DNA of 32,314 nt from Flexilinea sp. (GTDB lineage: Bacteria; Chloroflexota; Anaerolineae; Anaerolineales; Anaerolineaceae), in NCBI GenBank assembly GCA_026645735.1, contig JAPKMT010000037.1, positions 1 through 32,314 of the forward strand. The letters are read 5' to 3'. The notes under the pieces were generated by a model, which saw only the letters and a program-made list of their open reading frames with translations, was not told where the DNA came from and ran no database searches. Positions 7,972-16,808 of this stretch are shown here, one piece after another. Positions within the stretch are counted from its first letter, which is position 1; every line of letters begins with the position of its first letter. Both the position numbers and the translations under genes were made by a program.

Positions 7972-8988
7972 ATGCATATTCCAGATAATTATTTAAGTCC
8001 GTCAACCTGTGCAGTCATGAGCGCTGCAATGGTCCCGGTATGGGTCGTTTCTGTAAAAAAAGTAAAAAAAGGGATCACAAAAACAAACATCCCAATTCTT
8101 GGAATCGGAGCTGCCTTTTCATTTCTTCTCATGATGCTCAATATTCCACTTCCTGGAGGTACTACCGGCCATGCAGTCGGAGGAACACTTCTGGCAATTT
8201 TATCCGGTCCATATGCTGCGTGCATTTCTGTTTCGATCGCTTTGCTCATTCAGGCGCTTCTATTTGGAGATGGCGGTATTTTGGCATTTGGAGCCAATTG
8301 TTTCAATATGGCATTTATTCTTCCGTTCCTTGGGTACTTTATCTATAAATTCATCAAGGACCGAATACCGACTGAAAAAGGAGAGCTTTTTGGGATTCTT
8401 ATCGGTTCCTATGTCGGATTAAACATGGCAGCCTTGAGCACTGCCATTATTTTTGGCATCCAACCCATTTTATTCAAGAATCCTGAAGGCATTCCTTTAT
8501 ATAGCCCCTATCCATTGTCCGTCTCGATTCCTGCAATGACCATACCTCATTTGCTTGTCGCTGGAGTTGTGGAAGCCTTATTCACCGCTGCTATCTTTTC
8601 TTTTATCAAAAAAGTATCACCCGGAATGATTTATCAAGGGAGAGAACAAAAAACAAAAGCTGTTTATGCGTTAATTGTTCTCTTGATCTGTTTGACACCG
8701 CTTGGTTTGCTGGCAACCGGAACTGCCTGGGGTGAATGGGGTGTTGATGAGATAAAGGATGTGATTTCCGGTGGAAACCAGCCGCTTGGTTTTACACCGC
8801 AAGGAATGGAGAACGGATTTACGTTTAATTCCATCCTGCCTGATTATACGTTATCCGGATTGCCTGATATAGCTGCCTATATTTTATCGGCTGTTGCAGG
8901 AACTTCCATATTTCTGATTCTTTTTAAAGTAATTGCTGCTTTCAAGAAAGAGACTTTTGATAAAAACTCAAAATTGCCATCCGAATAA
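7972..8988 (+). CDS. cbiM: Energy-coupling factor Co2+/Ni2+ transporter, substrate-binding membrane protein CbiM
   Basis: This 338-residue S-component imports cobalt or nickel. It begins MHIPDNYLSP; in CbiM/NikM the N-terminal Met-His is part of the metal site. It contains the further conserved GGTTGHAVGGTLLA and FGDGGILAFGANCFNMAF. The C-terminal part, with LATGTAWGEWG and a membrane anchor ending near residue 325, resembles the extended CbiM forms that need no separate cbiN, and none is present here. The ribosome site GAGGTTAG precedes ATG 7972. cbiQ and cbiO follow in one operon. Whether the metal is Co2+ or Ni2+ cannot be told from sequence alone. Confidence 0.92.
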   Translation: MHIPDNYLSPSTCAVMSAAMVPVWVVSVKKVKKGITKTNIPILGIGAAFSFLLMMLNIPLPGGTTGHAVGGTLLAILSGPYAACISVSIALLIQALLFGDGGILAFGANCFNMAFILPFLGYFIYKFIKDRIPTEKGELFGILIGSYVGLNMAALSTAIIFGIQPILFKNPEGIPLYSPYPLSVSIPAMTIPHLLVAGVVEALFTAAIFSFIKKVSPGMIYQGREQKTKAVYALIVLLICLTPLGLLATGTAWGEWGVDEIKDVISGGNQPLGFTPQGMENGFTFNSILPDYTLSGLPDIAAYILSAVAGTSIFLILFKVIAAFKKETFDKNSKLPSE

Positions 8989-9787
8989 CCAATCGCCATT
9001 TCCTGACTGGTTGGCCTCAACGGAAAATTATTCGCCACAGCTGGACAGGGATACGTTTATCAACAAAAGTATCCTTTCCTTGCTGGGTATCCTGGCAAAA
9101 ATTAAAAGTCAGGACACTTTAATGAACCAGAAATATCAGATTCATCCGGTGTTAAAGGTCATTTTTACCTTTTCGCTGGTGATTCTGCTTTCTTTTTCTC
9201 ATAATTTCGCTTTTGTTATGACCATTCTGGTCTATACATTGTTCTCATTGAGCCTGATGAAAGGAAATCAAATTCTGGCAATATTAAAAATCAGCCTCTG
9301 GGTTTCCCTTTTTACCTTCATTATTCTGCTCCCTTCCAACAAATACAGCAGTGTCATGATCACTGTCAAGGTTTTTACAACGGTTACAACGATTAATATG
9401 CTACCGCATTCAACCAAATGGAGCTCGATAACTGGTGCTTTCAAATTCTTTAATATTCCGGATATTTTTATTCTTGTACTTGATATCGCCATAAAATACA
9501 TTGTGATGCTTGGAAACCATGCGCTGCAGTTAATATGGGCTTTAAAATTACGGTCCATCGGAAAAAATCGCGATAAATATCAATCTCTCTCAGGTATCGC
9601 CGGAAATCTATTTATTAAATCTGTTGAAATGTCAAAAGAGATGTACAGTGCAATGGAATGCCGAGGATTTAATGGGAAATACATTACCCTGGAAAAAAAG
9701 AGACTGTCCATGGTTGATCTCTTGTATATGTTGATTCATATTGGAATTGTGATTCTATTCTTCTACATTGGAAAAATCGTTGAATGA
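8957..9787 (+). CDS. cbiQ: Energy-coupling factor transporter transmembrane protein CbiQ
   Basis: This membrane T-component couples CbiM to the ATPase. About five or six hydrophobic helices are present, followed by the coupling region ending in SAMECRGFNGKY, which matches the conserved 'a(m/r)eaRGf' coupling helix that contacts CbiO. The start is uncertain. No ATG is suitable, so I chose TTG 8957, preceded by AAAGAGA and overlapping cbiM by 32 bp. TTG 8933 is possible. Family-like sequence begins only at PFPDWL, just after the cbiM stop. The stop overlaps cbiO by 4 bases. Confidence 0.85.
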   Translation: MIKTQNCHPNNQSPFPDWLASTENYSPQLDRDTFINKSILSLLGILAKIKSQDTLMNQKYQIHPVLKVIFTFSLVILLSFSHNFAFVMTILVYTLFSLSLMKGNQILAILKISLWVSLFTFIILLPSNKYSSVMITVKVFTTVTTINMLPHSTKWSSITGAFKFFNIPDIFILVLDIAIKYIVMLGNHALQLIWALKLRSIGKNRDKYQSLSGIAGNLFIKSVEMSKEMYSAMECRGFNGKYITLEKKRLSMVDLLYMLIHIGIVILFFYIGKIVE

Positions 9788-10569
9788 TCGAGATTAATGA
9801 TGTTTCGTATTCGTATCTTGGTATCCGTGCCTTAAGCCATATCAGCATCAAAATAGAAGCAGGTGAGGCAGTAGCCATTATGGGGCCTAATGGGAGTGGA
9901 AAATCCACCTTATTAAAACTGATCAATGGATTAATTTTTCCTGATACTGGCTGCTACCGATTCCAGGGACAGGAAATCACAGAAAACCAGTTGCAAGATC
10001 CCATTTTTGCGAAGAAATTTCATCAAAAAATTGGTTTTGTTTTCCAGAATTCAGACACGCAATTATTTTGTGCTGATGTCTATGATGAGATTGCATTCGG
10101 TCCGCGACAAATGGGCTTAAGTGAATCGGAAATCGGTAAGCGAGTAAATGATCTGCTGGAATTAATGCAGTTGGATGCATTTCATCATCGATCACCCTAT
10201 CACTTGAGTGGGGGAGAAAAGCGAAAAGTCGCCATAGCATGTGTTTTGTCTATGAACCCGGAAGTTCTGGTTCTAGATGAACCAATCAACGAACTTGATC
10301 CACGTACACAAAGATGGCTGGTTGATTTTCTGATCCGGTTGAACAAATCAGGGAAAACACTGATCACTTCTACACATAATCTTGAGTTGGTTCCGGAAAT
10401 TTCCACTCGATCAATCCTATTTGATGAAAACCATGGAATTTTAGCGGACATGCAAACACAAAAAATGCTCCTAAATACGGACCTCTTGATAAAAGCAAAT
10501 CTTGTTGATGAGTATTACCATATCCATGATGGAGAAGATCACGTCCACTTTCATGATCACATTTTTTAA
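9784..10569 (+). CDS. cbiO: Energy-coupling factor ATP-binding protein CbiO, with His-rich tail
   Basis: This 261-residue ABC ATPase powers CbiMQ. Walker A is GPNGSGKST (residues 34-42), the Q-loop is VFQNSDTQLF, the signature is LSGGEKRKVAIA, and Walker B is VLVLDEPINELDP, followed by the switch His in TSTHNLELV. The Walker B continuation has INELDP in place of the common TAGLDP. The last 18 residues are rich in His and Asp (YYHIHDGEDHVHFHDHIF), a plausible metal-holding tail that fits a Co/Ni importer. An inverted repeat at 10,600-10,621 (TTCGAAAA with TTTTCGAA) follows the gene and may act in termination. Confidence 0.94.
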   Translation: MIEINDVSYSYLGIRALSHISIKIEAGEAVAIMGPNGSGKSTLLKLINGLIFPDTGCYRFQGQEITENQLQDPIFAKKFHQKIGFVFQNSDTQLFCADVYDEIAFGPRQMGLSESEIGKRVNDLLELMQLDAFHHRSPYHLSGGEKRKVAIACVLSMNPEVLVLDEPINELDPRTQRWLVDFLIRLNKSGKTLITSTHNLELVPEISTRSILFDENHGILADMQTQKMLLNTDLLIKANLVDEYYHIHDGEDHVHFHDHIF

Positions 10570-10639
10570 TAATTTCTCGTATTGGCATTAAGTAAATTAT
10601 TCGAAAAATTTGGTTTTCGAAAAAATCGTGGAACATCGC

Positions 10640-10780
10640 ATACGATGACAGTAATTCGAAATTTGAACCAACTTTTCGAATCGATCGAGAAAACTTGTTG
10701 TAGTGTTATTTTTGCGCTACGCGCAAAAATAACACTACAACATATAGTTCTTCGCATATTTCGAATTGCTGATACGATGA
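10640..10780 (+). mobile_element. MITE-like hairpin element, copy 2, with 9-bp target-site duplication
   Basis: The element proper is 10,649-10,771 (123 bp). It starts CAGTAATTCGAAATTTG and ends CATATTTCGAATTGCTG, which is the inverted repeat. It is bounded exactly by ATACGATGA at 10,640-10,648 and again at 10,772-10,780. Its centre is a perfect 22-bp stem (10,696-10,717 with 10,721-10,742) with the loop TAC. A perfect 9-bp direct repeat abutting matched inverted termini is the mark of transposition. There is no coding capacity, so mobility would depend on a transposase elsewhere. It lies between cbiO and apgM. Confidence 0.93.
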
Positions 10781-10789
10781 TGCTATACT
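10781..10789 (+). promoter_or_regulatory. Extended -10 promoter of apgM
   Basis: TGCTATACT fits an extended -10 (TGN followed by TATACT). It starts one base after the right-hand target-site repeat of MITE copy 2, so sequence upstream of -20 is supplied by the element. The coding start is about 45 bp downstream. Confidence 0.5.
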
Positions 10790-10835
10790 TGATGGAATTG
10801 CTTGAAAGGAAAAATTTATCCGAGGAGAAGATGAT

Positions 10836-12050
10836 ATGAAATACGTCATTTTTTTAGGTGACGGGATGGCTGATCTTCCGGTTGAAGAGCTCAACAATTT
10901 GACCCCGTTAGATTTCGCCTCTCATCCCGGAATGGATCTTATCGCACAAAAAGGTCGGTTCGGTATGACAAGGACAATACCACCGGGAATGCCTGCAGGA
11001 AGCGACGTCGCCAACATGTCAGTTCTTGGATATGATCCACGCCTTTATTATTCCGGACGATCACCATTTGAAGCGTTAAGTATCGGAATCGATTTGAGGC
11101 CAGAAGATGTAACTTATCGATGCAATCTGGTTACTTTATCGGAGGAGAACCGGATGGCAGATGCAACGATGATTGATTACTCAGCCGGAGAAATTGATTC
11201 AGAAACTGCCCGGGCAAGTATTGCCTGGATGCAAAAAGCATTTAATTCTGAAAAAGTAGAATTTTTTCCAGGAATCAGTTATCGCCATTGTCTGGTACTG
11301 CGTGATGCTGCAATCGGGGCTCAAACAATTCCTCCGCATGACATCAGTGGACAGCCTGTACGAGAATATCTTCCCAAGGGAATGAATGCTGATTTGCTCA
11401 GTAAAATGATGGAATTTTCTTATCAGGAGCTGAACAAACTGCCAGTAAATATGGAACGATCCAAAAAAGGTCTGAATTCGCCCAATGCGGTCTGGTTGTG
11501 GGGCGAAGGACGCAAACCATCCTTACCATCGTTTAAGGATAAATATGACGTTCGCGGAGGGATGATTTCTGCGGTTGATCTGCTGCAGGGAATTGCGAAA
11601 AGCATTGAACTTGAAAAAATCCCTGTCAGCAACATCACTGGTAATTATCATACGGATTTTGGAGCAAAAGGGAAAGCTGCCATTCAGGCACTTGAAAAAG
11701 GACTGGATTTTGTCTACATCCATGTAGAAGCGCCTGATGAGTGCGGCCATCATGGCGAATTAAAAGAAAAAATTTGGTCAATCGAACAGATTGATAAGCG
11801 GATCGTAGAGCCAGTTATGCAGTATCTTGAAAGCTGTGGAGAGGATTTTGGTGTACTGGTTATGCCTGATCATCCCACTCCGCTAAAAATTTTAACCCAT
11901 TCATCCGATCCGGTACCTTTTGCGATGTATTTTAAAGGGGATCGGGGCCAGCGTGACGTACGGTTTACAGAGCAGGATGCCGGAAAAACTGGAATATTTG
12001 AGCCTGAAGCGTTTCAGTTATTAAACAGGTTAATTCGGAAAGGTTATTGA
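10836..12050 (+). CDS. apgM: Archaeal-type 2,3-bisphosphoglycerate-independent phosphoglycerate mutase family protein
   Basis: This 404-residue member of the alkaline-phosphatase-like ApgM family interconverts 3- and 2-phosphoglycerate via a phosphoserine. Seen are FLGDGMAD near the N terminus (metal Asp), PAGSDVANMSVLGYDP with the nucleophile Ser56, YRCNLVTL, the VEAPDECGHHGE metal segment and VMPDHPTPL with a late His. A strong GAGGAGAAG ribosome site precedes ATG 10,836. A subset of this family (TIGR02535) has been proposed to act as homoserine kinase, and sequence alone does not separate the two roles. The last 7 bp of the gene overlap the end of the converging gene. Confidence 0.88.
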   Translation: MKYVIFLGDGMADLPVEELNNLTPLDFASHPGMDLIAQKGRFGMTRTIPPGMPAGSDVANMSVLGYDPRLYYSGRSPFEALSIGIDLRPEDVTYRCNLVTLSEENRMADATMIDYSAGEIDSETARASIAWMQKAFNSEKVEFFPGISYRHCLVLRDAAIGAQTIPPHDISGQPVREYLPKGMNADLLSKMMEFSYQELNKLPVNMERSKKGLNSPNAVWLWGEGRKPSLPSFKDKYDVRGGMISAVDLLQGIAKSIELEKIPVSNITGNYHTDFGAKGKAAIQALEKGLDFVYIHVEAPDECGHHGELKEKIWSIEQIDKRIVEPVMQYLESCGEDFGVLVMPDHPTPLKILTHSSDPVPFAMYFKGDRGQRDVRFTEQDAGKTGIFEPEAFQLLNRLIRKGY

Positions 12051-12628
12051 AACCAGCCCCATTGCAGCCAGGGCAGATGCCAGTCAGCTTCTTGAAACAT
12101 CAAAAAAAGCGTAATCAGTAAGAAAATTCCGAAGGATCGCATTGCTTTTGCTGAAATTTTTTCCAGCTTTGGATCTTTTTTACCGATCGGTTCATCGTCA
12201 TCCTCCCTTGCGTAGATGACATCTTGCCCTTTCCATTTGCATCGATGCCAATGCAAGTAAGCCTTCGTAAGCCGAACTTCCCTTTGGATATCTTCGATAG
12301 CGTTGATTGCGAAAAAAATGCATAATGGGAGCAATGTGAGCGCTGCAGCCCAGGCAGATGTGGGCGGGATATAAAAAGAAAAATTCTGAAAAAAACTTGA
12401 ACCTGTGACCAACATGACTGAAAACGCAACACATAAAAACACAAAGAAAATTTCACCGATGATCCAAATATATCGGCCTGTCGCAGCTAATAGAATCAGA
12501 AAATCCAACAGAATCAATTTAAATTTAGATATGTGCTGAAATCTGCCGCCCGAATTTTTCATCAATCCAGGAATTCCGGTTGGATCTGCGGGTGTAAAGA
12601 TTTCTTCCAGGTTTTTCTTTGTGGTCAT
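12044..12628 (-). CDS. Unknown integral membrane protein
   Basis: This 194-residue protein is not recognised. Hydrophobic segments lie near residues 36-50, 53-75, 90-115 and 165-182. Between the third and fourth there is a basic, aromatic stretch (EVRLTKAYLHWHRCKWKGQ) followed by an acidic REDDDEP, probably a cytoplasmic loop. The ATG at 12,628 is chosen because the protein reads MTTKKNLEEIF from there; an in-frame TTG at 12,658 would add ten residues and neither site has a strong ribosome signal. Its end overlaps the end of apgM on the other strand. MITE copy 3 lies just upstream. Confidence 0.7.
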   Translation of the reverse strand: MTTKKNLEEIFTPADPTGIPGLMKNSGGRFQHISKFKLILLDFLILLAATGRYIWIIGEIFFVFLCVAFSVMLVTGSSFFQNFSFYIPPTSAWAAALTLLPLCIFFAINAIEDIQREVRLTKAYLHWHRCKWKGQDVIYAREDDDEPIGKKDPKLEKISAKAMRSFGIFLLITLFLMFQEADWHLPWLQWGWFQ

Positions 12629-12687
12629 TCGTTTTAGTCCGGTTTTGTTTCCTTTCAAAGAATTCGCGTCGTTTTCCTGCTGCCAGA

Positions 12688-12790
12688 CAGCAATTCAAAA
12701 AAAGAGAGAAAAACTAGTTGTTGTGATGTTTTTGCGCGAAGCGCAAAAACATCACAACAACAAAGATTCCTTACCTTATTCGAATTGTTG
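12688..12790 (+). mobile_element. MITE-like hairpin element, copy 3 (shortened left arm)
   Basis: This copy runs from CAGCAATTCAAAAAAAG to TTATTCGAATTGTTG, 103 bp. The left flank is about 20 bp shorter than in copies 2, 4 and 5. The central stem is 21 bp perfect (12,717-12,737 with 12,741-12,761) with the loop GAA. It differs from copy 2 in the middle of the stem (GTGATG against AGTGTTA), and both arms differ together. No clear flanking duplication is seen. It lies between the end of dppF and the unknown membrane gene. Confidence 0.85.
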
Positions 12791-12817
12791 CCGTTATTTG
12801 AAAAATATATTTATCGC

Positions 12818-13768
12818 TCAGACATGTTCAAAACAGGCGACAAAATGTCCCGGATTCACTTCAAGAAGCGGCGGAATACCAATGCGGCAATGATCAACAC
12901 ATTCATAACAACGCGGCGCAAATCGACATTCATTTGGCAAATTGATCGGACTGGTGATCTCCCCTTTTAATGAAATACGCTGTCTCTTTTCCAATAAAGA
13001 AGGAACCGGAATAGCTGATAACAGTGCTTTTGTGTATGGATGAATTGGATTGGTAAACAATTCTTCAGTCGGTGCTTTTTCCACAATTTGTCCAAGATAC
13101 ATGATCATGATTTCATCTGAAAAATGGTTTACAACGGATAGATCATGTGTAATGAATATGTACGTCAGACCCATCTTTTCTTGCAGTTCTTTAAGAAGAT
13201 TCAGAATTTGGGCTTGAATGGAAACATCCAATGCCGAAACCGGTTCATCACATACGATTAATTTTGGTTCCATAGCCAGCGCACGGGCGATCCCGATACG
13301 TTGTCGGCGTCCGCCATCTAATTCATGTGGATACGTATTAATCAAACGTTCTGCAAGACCAACCGTCTCCATCAATTCAAGAACACGGTCTTCTCGTTTC
13401 CGTTTATCGCGAATAATTTTATTTTCGCTGATCGGTTCTGATATGATCTGATTGATCGTTTTCTTTGGATCGAGTGATGAGAAAGGATCCTGGAAGATAA
13501 TCTGCATATCTTTCCGTTGTTTTCTCATATCGTTCTTGGACAGTTTGCAGATATCTTTTCCTTCGAATAAGATCTCTCCAGATGTTGGTTCAATCAACCG
13601 CAGTACCGCTCTTCCGGTCGTTGTCTTTCCGCAACCGGACTCTCCCACCAATCCAAGCGTTTTATTGTGATCCAACGAAAAACTGATATCATCCACAGCA
13701 TGCAACAACCCGCGGGATGTTTTAAAGTATTTTTTCAAATTCCGTACATCTAAAAGCGTCTCAGACAT
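12818..13768 (-). CDS. Dipeptide/oligopeptide ABC transporter ATP-binding protein (DppF/OppF)
   Basis: This 316-residue ATPase is one of the pair driving the peptide importer. Walker A is GLVGESGCGKTT, the Q-loop region is IIFQDPFSSLDP, and Walker B is LIVCDEPVSALDVSIQAQ. The signature is LDGGRRQRIGIARAL, with Asp in place of the usual Ser, as is common among OppF proteins. The C-terminal oligopeptide-transporter region carries the Cys set CRFAPRCYECVDHC plus a later Cys, similar to the clusters reported to bind iron-sulfur in some DppD proteins. AGGAG lies upstream. The start overlaps the stop of the preceding ATPase gene by one base. Confidence 0.93.
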   Translation of the reverse strand: MSETLLDVRNLKKYFKTSRGLLHAVDDISFSLDHNKTLGLVGESGCGKTTTGRAVLRLIEPTSGEILFEGKDICKLSKNDMRKQRKDMQIIFQDPFSSLDPKKTINQIISEPISENKIIRDKRKREDRVLELMETVGLAERLINTYPHELDGGRRQRIGIARALAMEPKLIVCDEPVSALDVSIQAQILNLLKELQEKMGLTYIFITHDLSVVNHFSDEIMIMYLGQIVEKAPTEELFTNPIHPYTKALLSAIPVPSLLEKRQRISLKGEITSPINLPNECRFAPRCYECVDHCRIGIPPLLEVNPGHFVACFEHV

Positions 13769-14781
13769 TAAAGAATTCTCCTCTCGATGTGGAATTCGGG
13801 ATTATCATACGCTGTGCATGCAACACGATGTGTCTGACTGATTGAGCGAAGTTGAGGTTGGGCTTTCAGACAGGCATCGGAGACATAGTTACAGCGTGGT
13901 GCAAATGAACAACCAACGGGCAGATTAGTCGGATCCGGCATTAATCCTTTAATTGGTTTTAATTTTGCCTTCCGGTCTTTAATGTTTGGAAGAGAATTGA
14001 AAAGTCCTTCGGTGTAAGGATGTAATGTCCGATTGAACACATCCTCCAGGGTTCCTTCCTCTACAATTCGGCCTGCATACATCACAGCAACTTCGTCACA
14101 AACCTCAGCAACACATCCAAGATCATGTGTAATCATGATCATTGACGTATCATACTTTTCTTTGAGTTCATTCATGAGCTCAAGAACTTGAGCCTGTATG
14201 GTGACATCCAACGCTGTTGTTGGCTCGTCTGCAAGCAAGAGTTGAGGATTACAGGCCAGAGCAATTGCTATAACCACACGTTGTTTCATCCCGCCTGAGA
14301 ATTGATGTGGATATTCATTTGCCCGTTCCCTTGGAATTCCGACCAGTTCCAGCATATCCCCAGCCCGTTCTTTTGCATCTTTCGACGAGAGATGTTCATG
14401 GATTTCAAGACTCTCTGCGATTTGATCACCAACGGTAAAAACAGGATTCAAAGCAGTCATCGGATCTTGAAAGATCATTGAAATATCGTTACCACGTACA
14501 TGTTCCAGCTTATTTTCCGGTAATGATAAAATATCCTGTCCACTGATTTCAAGCTTGTCACATTCCACAATCCCGGGTGGATCAGGGACTAAGCGCATGA
14601 TGGCTAATGCCGTTGTTGTTTTCCCGGCGCCGGTTTCACCAACCAGCCCTAACGTACGTTTTTTTCGTAAAGTCAGATCAATTCCGTTAACCGCTCTAAC
14701 AATCCCATCTTGTGTTTCATAACGGACTTTCAGATTCTTAATATCGAGTATTAAATCATTTGCTTCCTGGTTTGTCATCAT
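13768..14781 (-). CDS. Dipeptide/oligopeptide ABC transporter ATP-binding protein (DppD/OppD)
   Basis: This 337-residue ATPase is the partner of the one at 12,818. Walker A is GLVGETGAGKTTTALAI, the Q-loop segment is MIFQDPMTALNP, the signature is FSGGMKQRVVIAIAL, and Walker B is LLLADEPTTALDVTIQAQ. The C-terminal segment CSFAPRCNYVSDAC with a final Cys matches the oligopeptide-transporter C-terminal domain. The start is ATG 14,781 or the adjacent ATG 14,778. The gap from dppC is 4 bp, so translation is coupled. Confidence 0.93.
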   Translation of the reverse strand: MMTNQEANDLILDIKNLKVRYETQDGIVRAVNGIDLTLRKKRTLGLVGETGAGKTTTALAIMRLVPDPPGIVECDKLEISGQDILSLPENKLEHVRGNDISMIFQDPMTALNPVFTVGDQIAESLEIHEHLSSKDAKERAGDMLELVGIPRERANEYPHQFSGGMKQRVVIAIALACNPQLLLADEPTTALDVTIQAQVLELMNELKEKYDTSMIMITHDLGCVAEVCDEVAVMYAGRIVEEGTLEDVFNRTLHPYTEGLFNSLPNIKDRKAKLKPIKGLMPDPTNLPVGCSFAPRCNYVSDACLKAQPQLRSISQTHRVACTAYDNPEFHIERRIL

Positions 14782-14785
14782 CGCC

Positions 14786-15688
14786 TCATCGTTTCAGTTT
14801 AGGATCCAGGGCATCCCGGATACCGTCACCAAGCATATTCAGCGAAAGTACTGTTAACATGATTGCGAGACCGGGGAATAACGTCATATAGCTGTAATCA
14901 CGGATATATTGACGTCCTGCAGATAACATACTGCCCCATTCAGGTGCCGGAGCAGGAACCCCCAGACCGAGAAAACTCAGTTGAGCAGCTGCGATAATCG
15001 CAGAACCAACACGCAGAGTCGCCTGCACAATAATCTGGGATAAACAATTCGGAAGGATGTGGACCCAGATGATTTTCCAGTCCGGCATTCCAATGGCACG
15101 CGCAGCTTCTACATATTCTTCATCGTGAACAACGAGAACAGCTGCTCTGGCTACCCGTATGAATGGCGCAGTACTGGCAATTCCAACTGCAAGCATGAGG
15201 TTAAACGTACTTTTTCCAAGAGCGGAAACAACCGCAATTGCCATCAAAACAGAGGGAATGGATGAAAAAATATCACAAATCCGCATCACCACATTTTCAA
15301 ACTTGCCGCCGATATATCCGGCTGCTGCGCCCAGTGTAATTCCAATCGCCAGTGCGACAAAAACTGCAACAACTCCAACTGCAAGAGAATAACGGGCGCC
15401 ATAAATTACGCGGGAAAAAATATCGCGGCCAAGTTCATCCGTGCCAAACCAATGATCTGCAGAAGGTGGTTTTAACCTTTGTTTGATATGTTGACCGATA
15501 ACATCTTTATCATAATCCAGTAATATAGGTGATAAGATCGCAACCAGAATGATCACAACAATCAAAATCAAGCCAATAATCGCACCTTTATTTCTACGTA
15601 ATTGCCGCCAAACATCTTCCAGGGCGCTGCGTTTTTTATAGAGTTTCGTTGCTCTCTGTTGATTTCTATTCGTTTGGTTAATTTCCAT
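14786..15688 (-). CDS. Dipeptide/oligopeptide ABC transporter permease (DppC/OppC)
   Basis: This 300-residue inner-membrane permease has an N-terminal cytoplasmic tail of about 35 residues, then a first helix (IIGLILIVVIILVAIL), the conserved HWFGTDELGRDIFSRVIYGARYSL, and further helices. The EAA coupling loop reads EEYVEAARAIGMPDWKIIWVH. The late WGSMLSAGRQYI segment is typical of DppC. It pairs with the DppB-type permease 12 bp upstream. Confidence 0.94.
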   Translation of the reverse strand: MEINQTNRNQQRATKLYKKRSALEDVWRQLRRNKGAIIGLILIVVIILVAILSPILLDYDKDVIGQHIKQRLKPPSADHWFGTDELGRDIFSRVIYGARYSLAVGVVAVFVALAIGITLGAAAGYIGGKFENVVMRICDIFSSIPSVLMAIAVVSALGKSTFNLMLAVGIASTAPFIRVARAAVLVVHDEEYVEAARAIGMPDWKIIWVHILPNCLSQIIVQATLRVGSAIIAAAQLSFLGLGVPAPAPEWGSMLSAGRQYIRDYSYMTLFPGLAIMLTVLSLNMLGDGIRDALDPKLKR

Positions 15689-15700
15689 TCAGTTCACCAT

Positions 15701-16630
15701 TTACTTTGTATATTGGGCTTTAATTCGCGGATCAACAAAAGCGTACACAAGATCCACCAGCAAGTTTACAATCGTGACCAGCATCGTTGTCATAACGAGC
15801 GCACCTGTTACGGTTGGAATATCACGCTGATCGATTGCATCCACTACAAGCCGGCCAACACCCGGCCAGGCGAATACGGTTTCAGCAAGGACCGAACCAC
15901 CCAGAACATTGCTAAATTGAACACCAAAAATTGTGATAATCGGAATCAGAGCGTTTCGCAATGCGTGTTTCTGAATTACATTTCGCTCAGAAACACCTTT
16001 CGCCCGTGCTGTTCGAAGATAATCCTGGCGAAGAACATCCAGCATCGAAGATCGTGTCGTACGGGTTAACAATGCTGCCAGACTTGTCCCCACGGTAATC
16101 GCAGGCAGCACGATACTGCGAAAACCTTCACTGCCTCCTGTCGGAAACCATCCAAGCTTCAACGAAAAGAATAGGATCAATAATAAACCGAGCCAAAAGT
16201 TCGGCATGGATAAACCGATTAATGCCAATACCATCGACGTCGTGTCGCGGATCGAATTTTGATGAACGGCTGCAGTGATTCCTAAGGGAATTGCCATTCC
16301 AACAGCAACAATCATCGTTAATGTAGCTAATTTCAAAGTATTTGGAAGGCGTTGCAAATATACCTTCATCACATCCAATTTGGAAATATAGGAGGTACCT
16401 AAATCACCTTTCAGCAGATTGCCGATGTAACGGATATATCGTTCAATCAAGCTTCCATTTAATCCCATTTTTTCCCGCAACGCTTCGATTTGTTCCGGAG
16501 TCGCATCCGCTCCGGCGACGGAATAAACCGGATCTCCTGCCGCAACATCCATGATTGCAAAAATCAGGAACGCGACACCTAAAAGCACAGGAATGAGCAT
16601 CAGCAAACGTTTCAAGATATAGCGATACAC
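15701..16630 (-). CDS. Dipeptide/oligopeptide ABC transporter permease (DppB/OppB)
   Basis: This 309-residue inner-membrane permease begins MYRYILKRLLMLIPVLLGV. It has the coupling loop QDYLRTARAKGVSERNVIQK and the C-terminal VLGGSVLAETVFAWPGVGRL, both diagnostic of DppB. Translation starts at GTG (16,628-16,630) after the ribosome site AAGGAGATCTT. It is separated from the binding-protein gene by 228 bp that contain a terminator-like hairpin. Confidence 0.94.
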   Translation of the reverse strand: MYRYILKRLLMLIPVLLGVAFLIFAIMDVAAGDPVYSVAGADATPEQIEALREKMGLNGSLIERYIRYIGNLLKGDLGTSYISKLDVMKVYLQRLPNTLKLATLTMIVAVGMAIPLGITAAVHQNSIRDTTSMVLALIGLSMPNFWLGLLLILFFSLKLGWFPTGGSEGFRSIVLPAITVGTSLAALLTRTTRSSMLDVLRQDYLRTARAKGVSERNVIQKHALRNALIPIITIFGVQFSNVLGGSVLAETVFAWPGVGRLVVDAIDQRDIPTVTGALVMTTMLVTIVNLLVDLVYAFVDPRIKAQYTK

Positions 16631-16808
16631 AAGATCTCCTTATAATTTAATTGCAGGTGATACGTGAAATCCCTCGCATATCACCTCGGCAATTAATTGT
16701 TGATTTGCCGGAAAATCATCCAGCGTCTTAACACAATCGAAATGGAGAAAGGACTTAATGGACATGTAATGTCATCAGAAAAAAAATACATGTTTTCTCG
16801 TTTTCAAA

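Noticed and set aside
10600..10621. TTCGAAAA/TTTTCGAA hairpin after cbiO as a firm terminator or MITE copy.
   Set aside because: The stem is only 8 bp and AT-rich, without CAG ends; noted under cbiO only.
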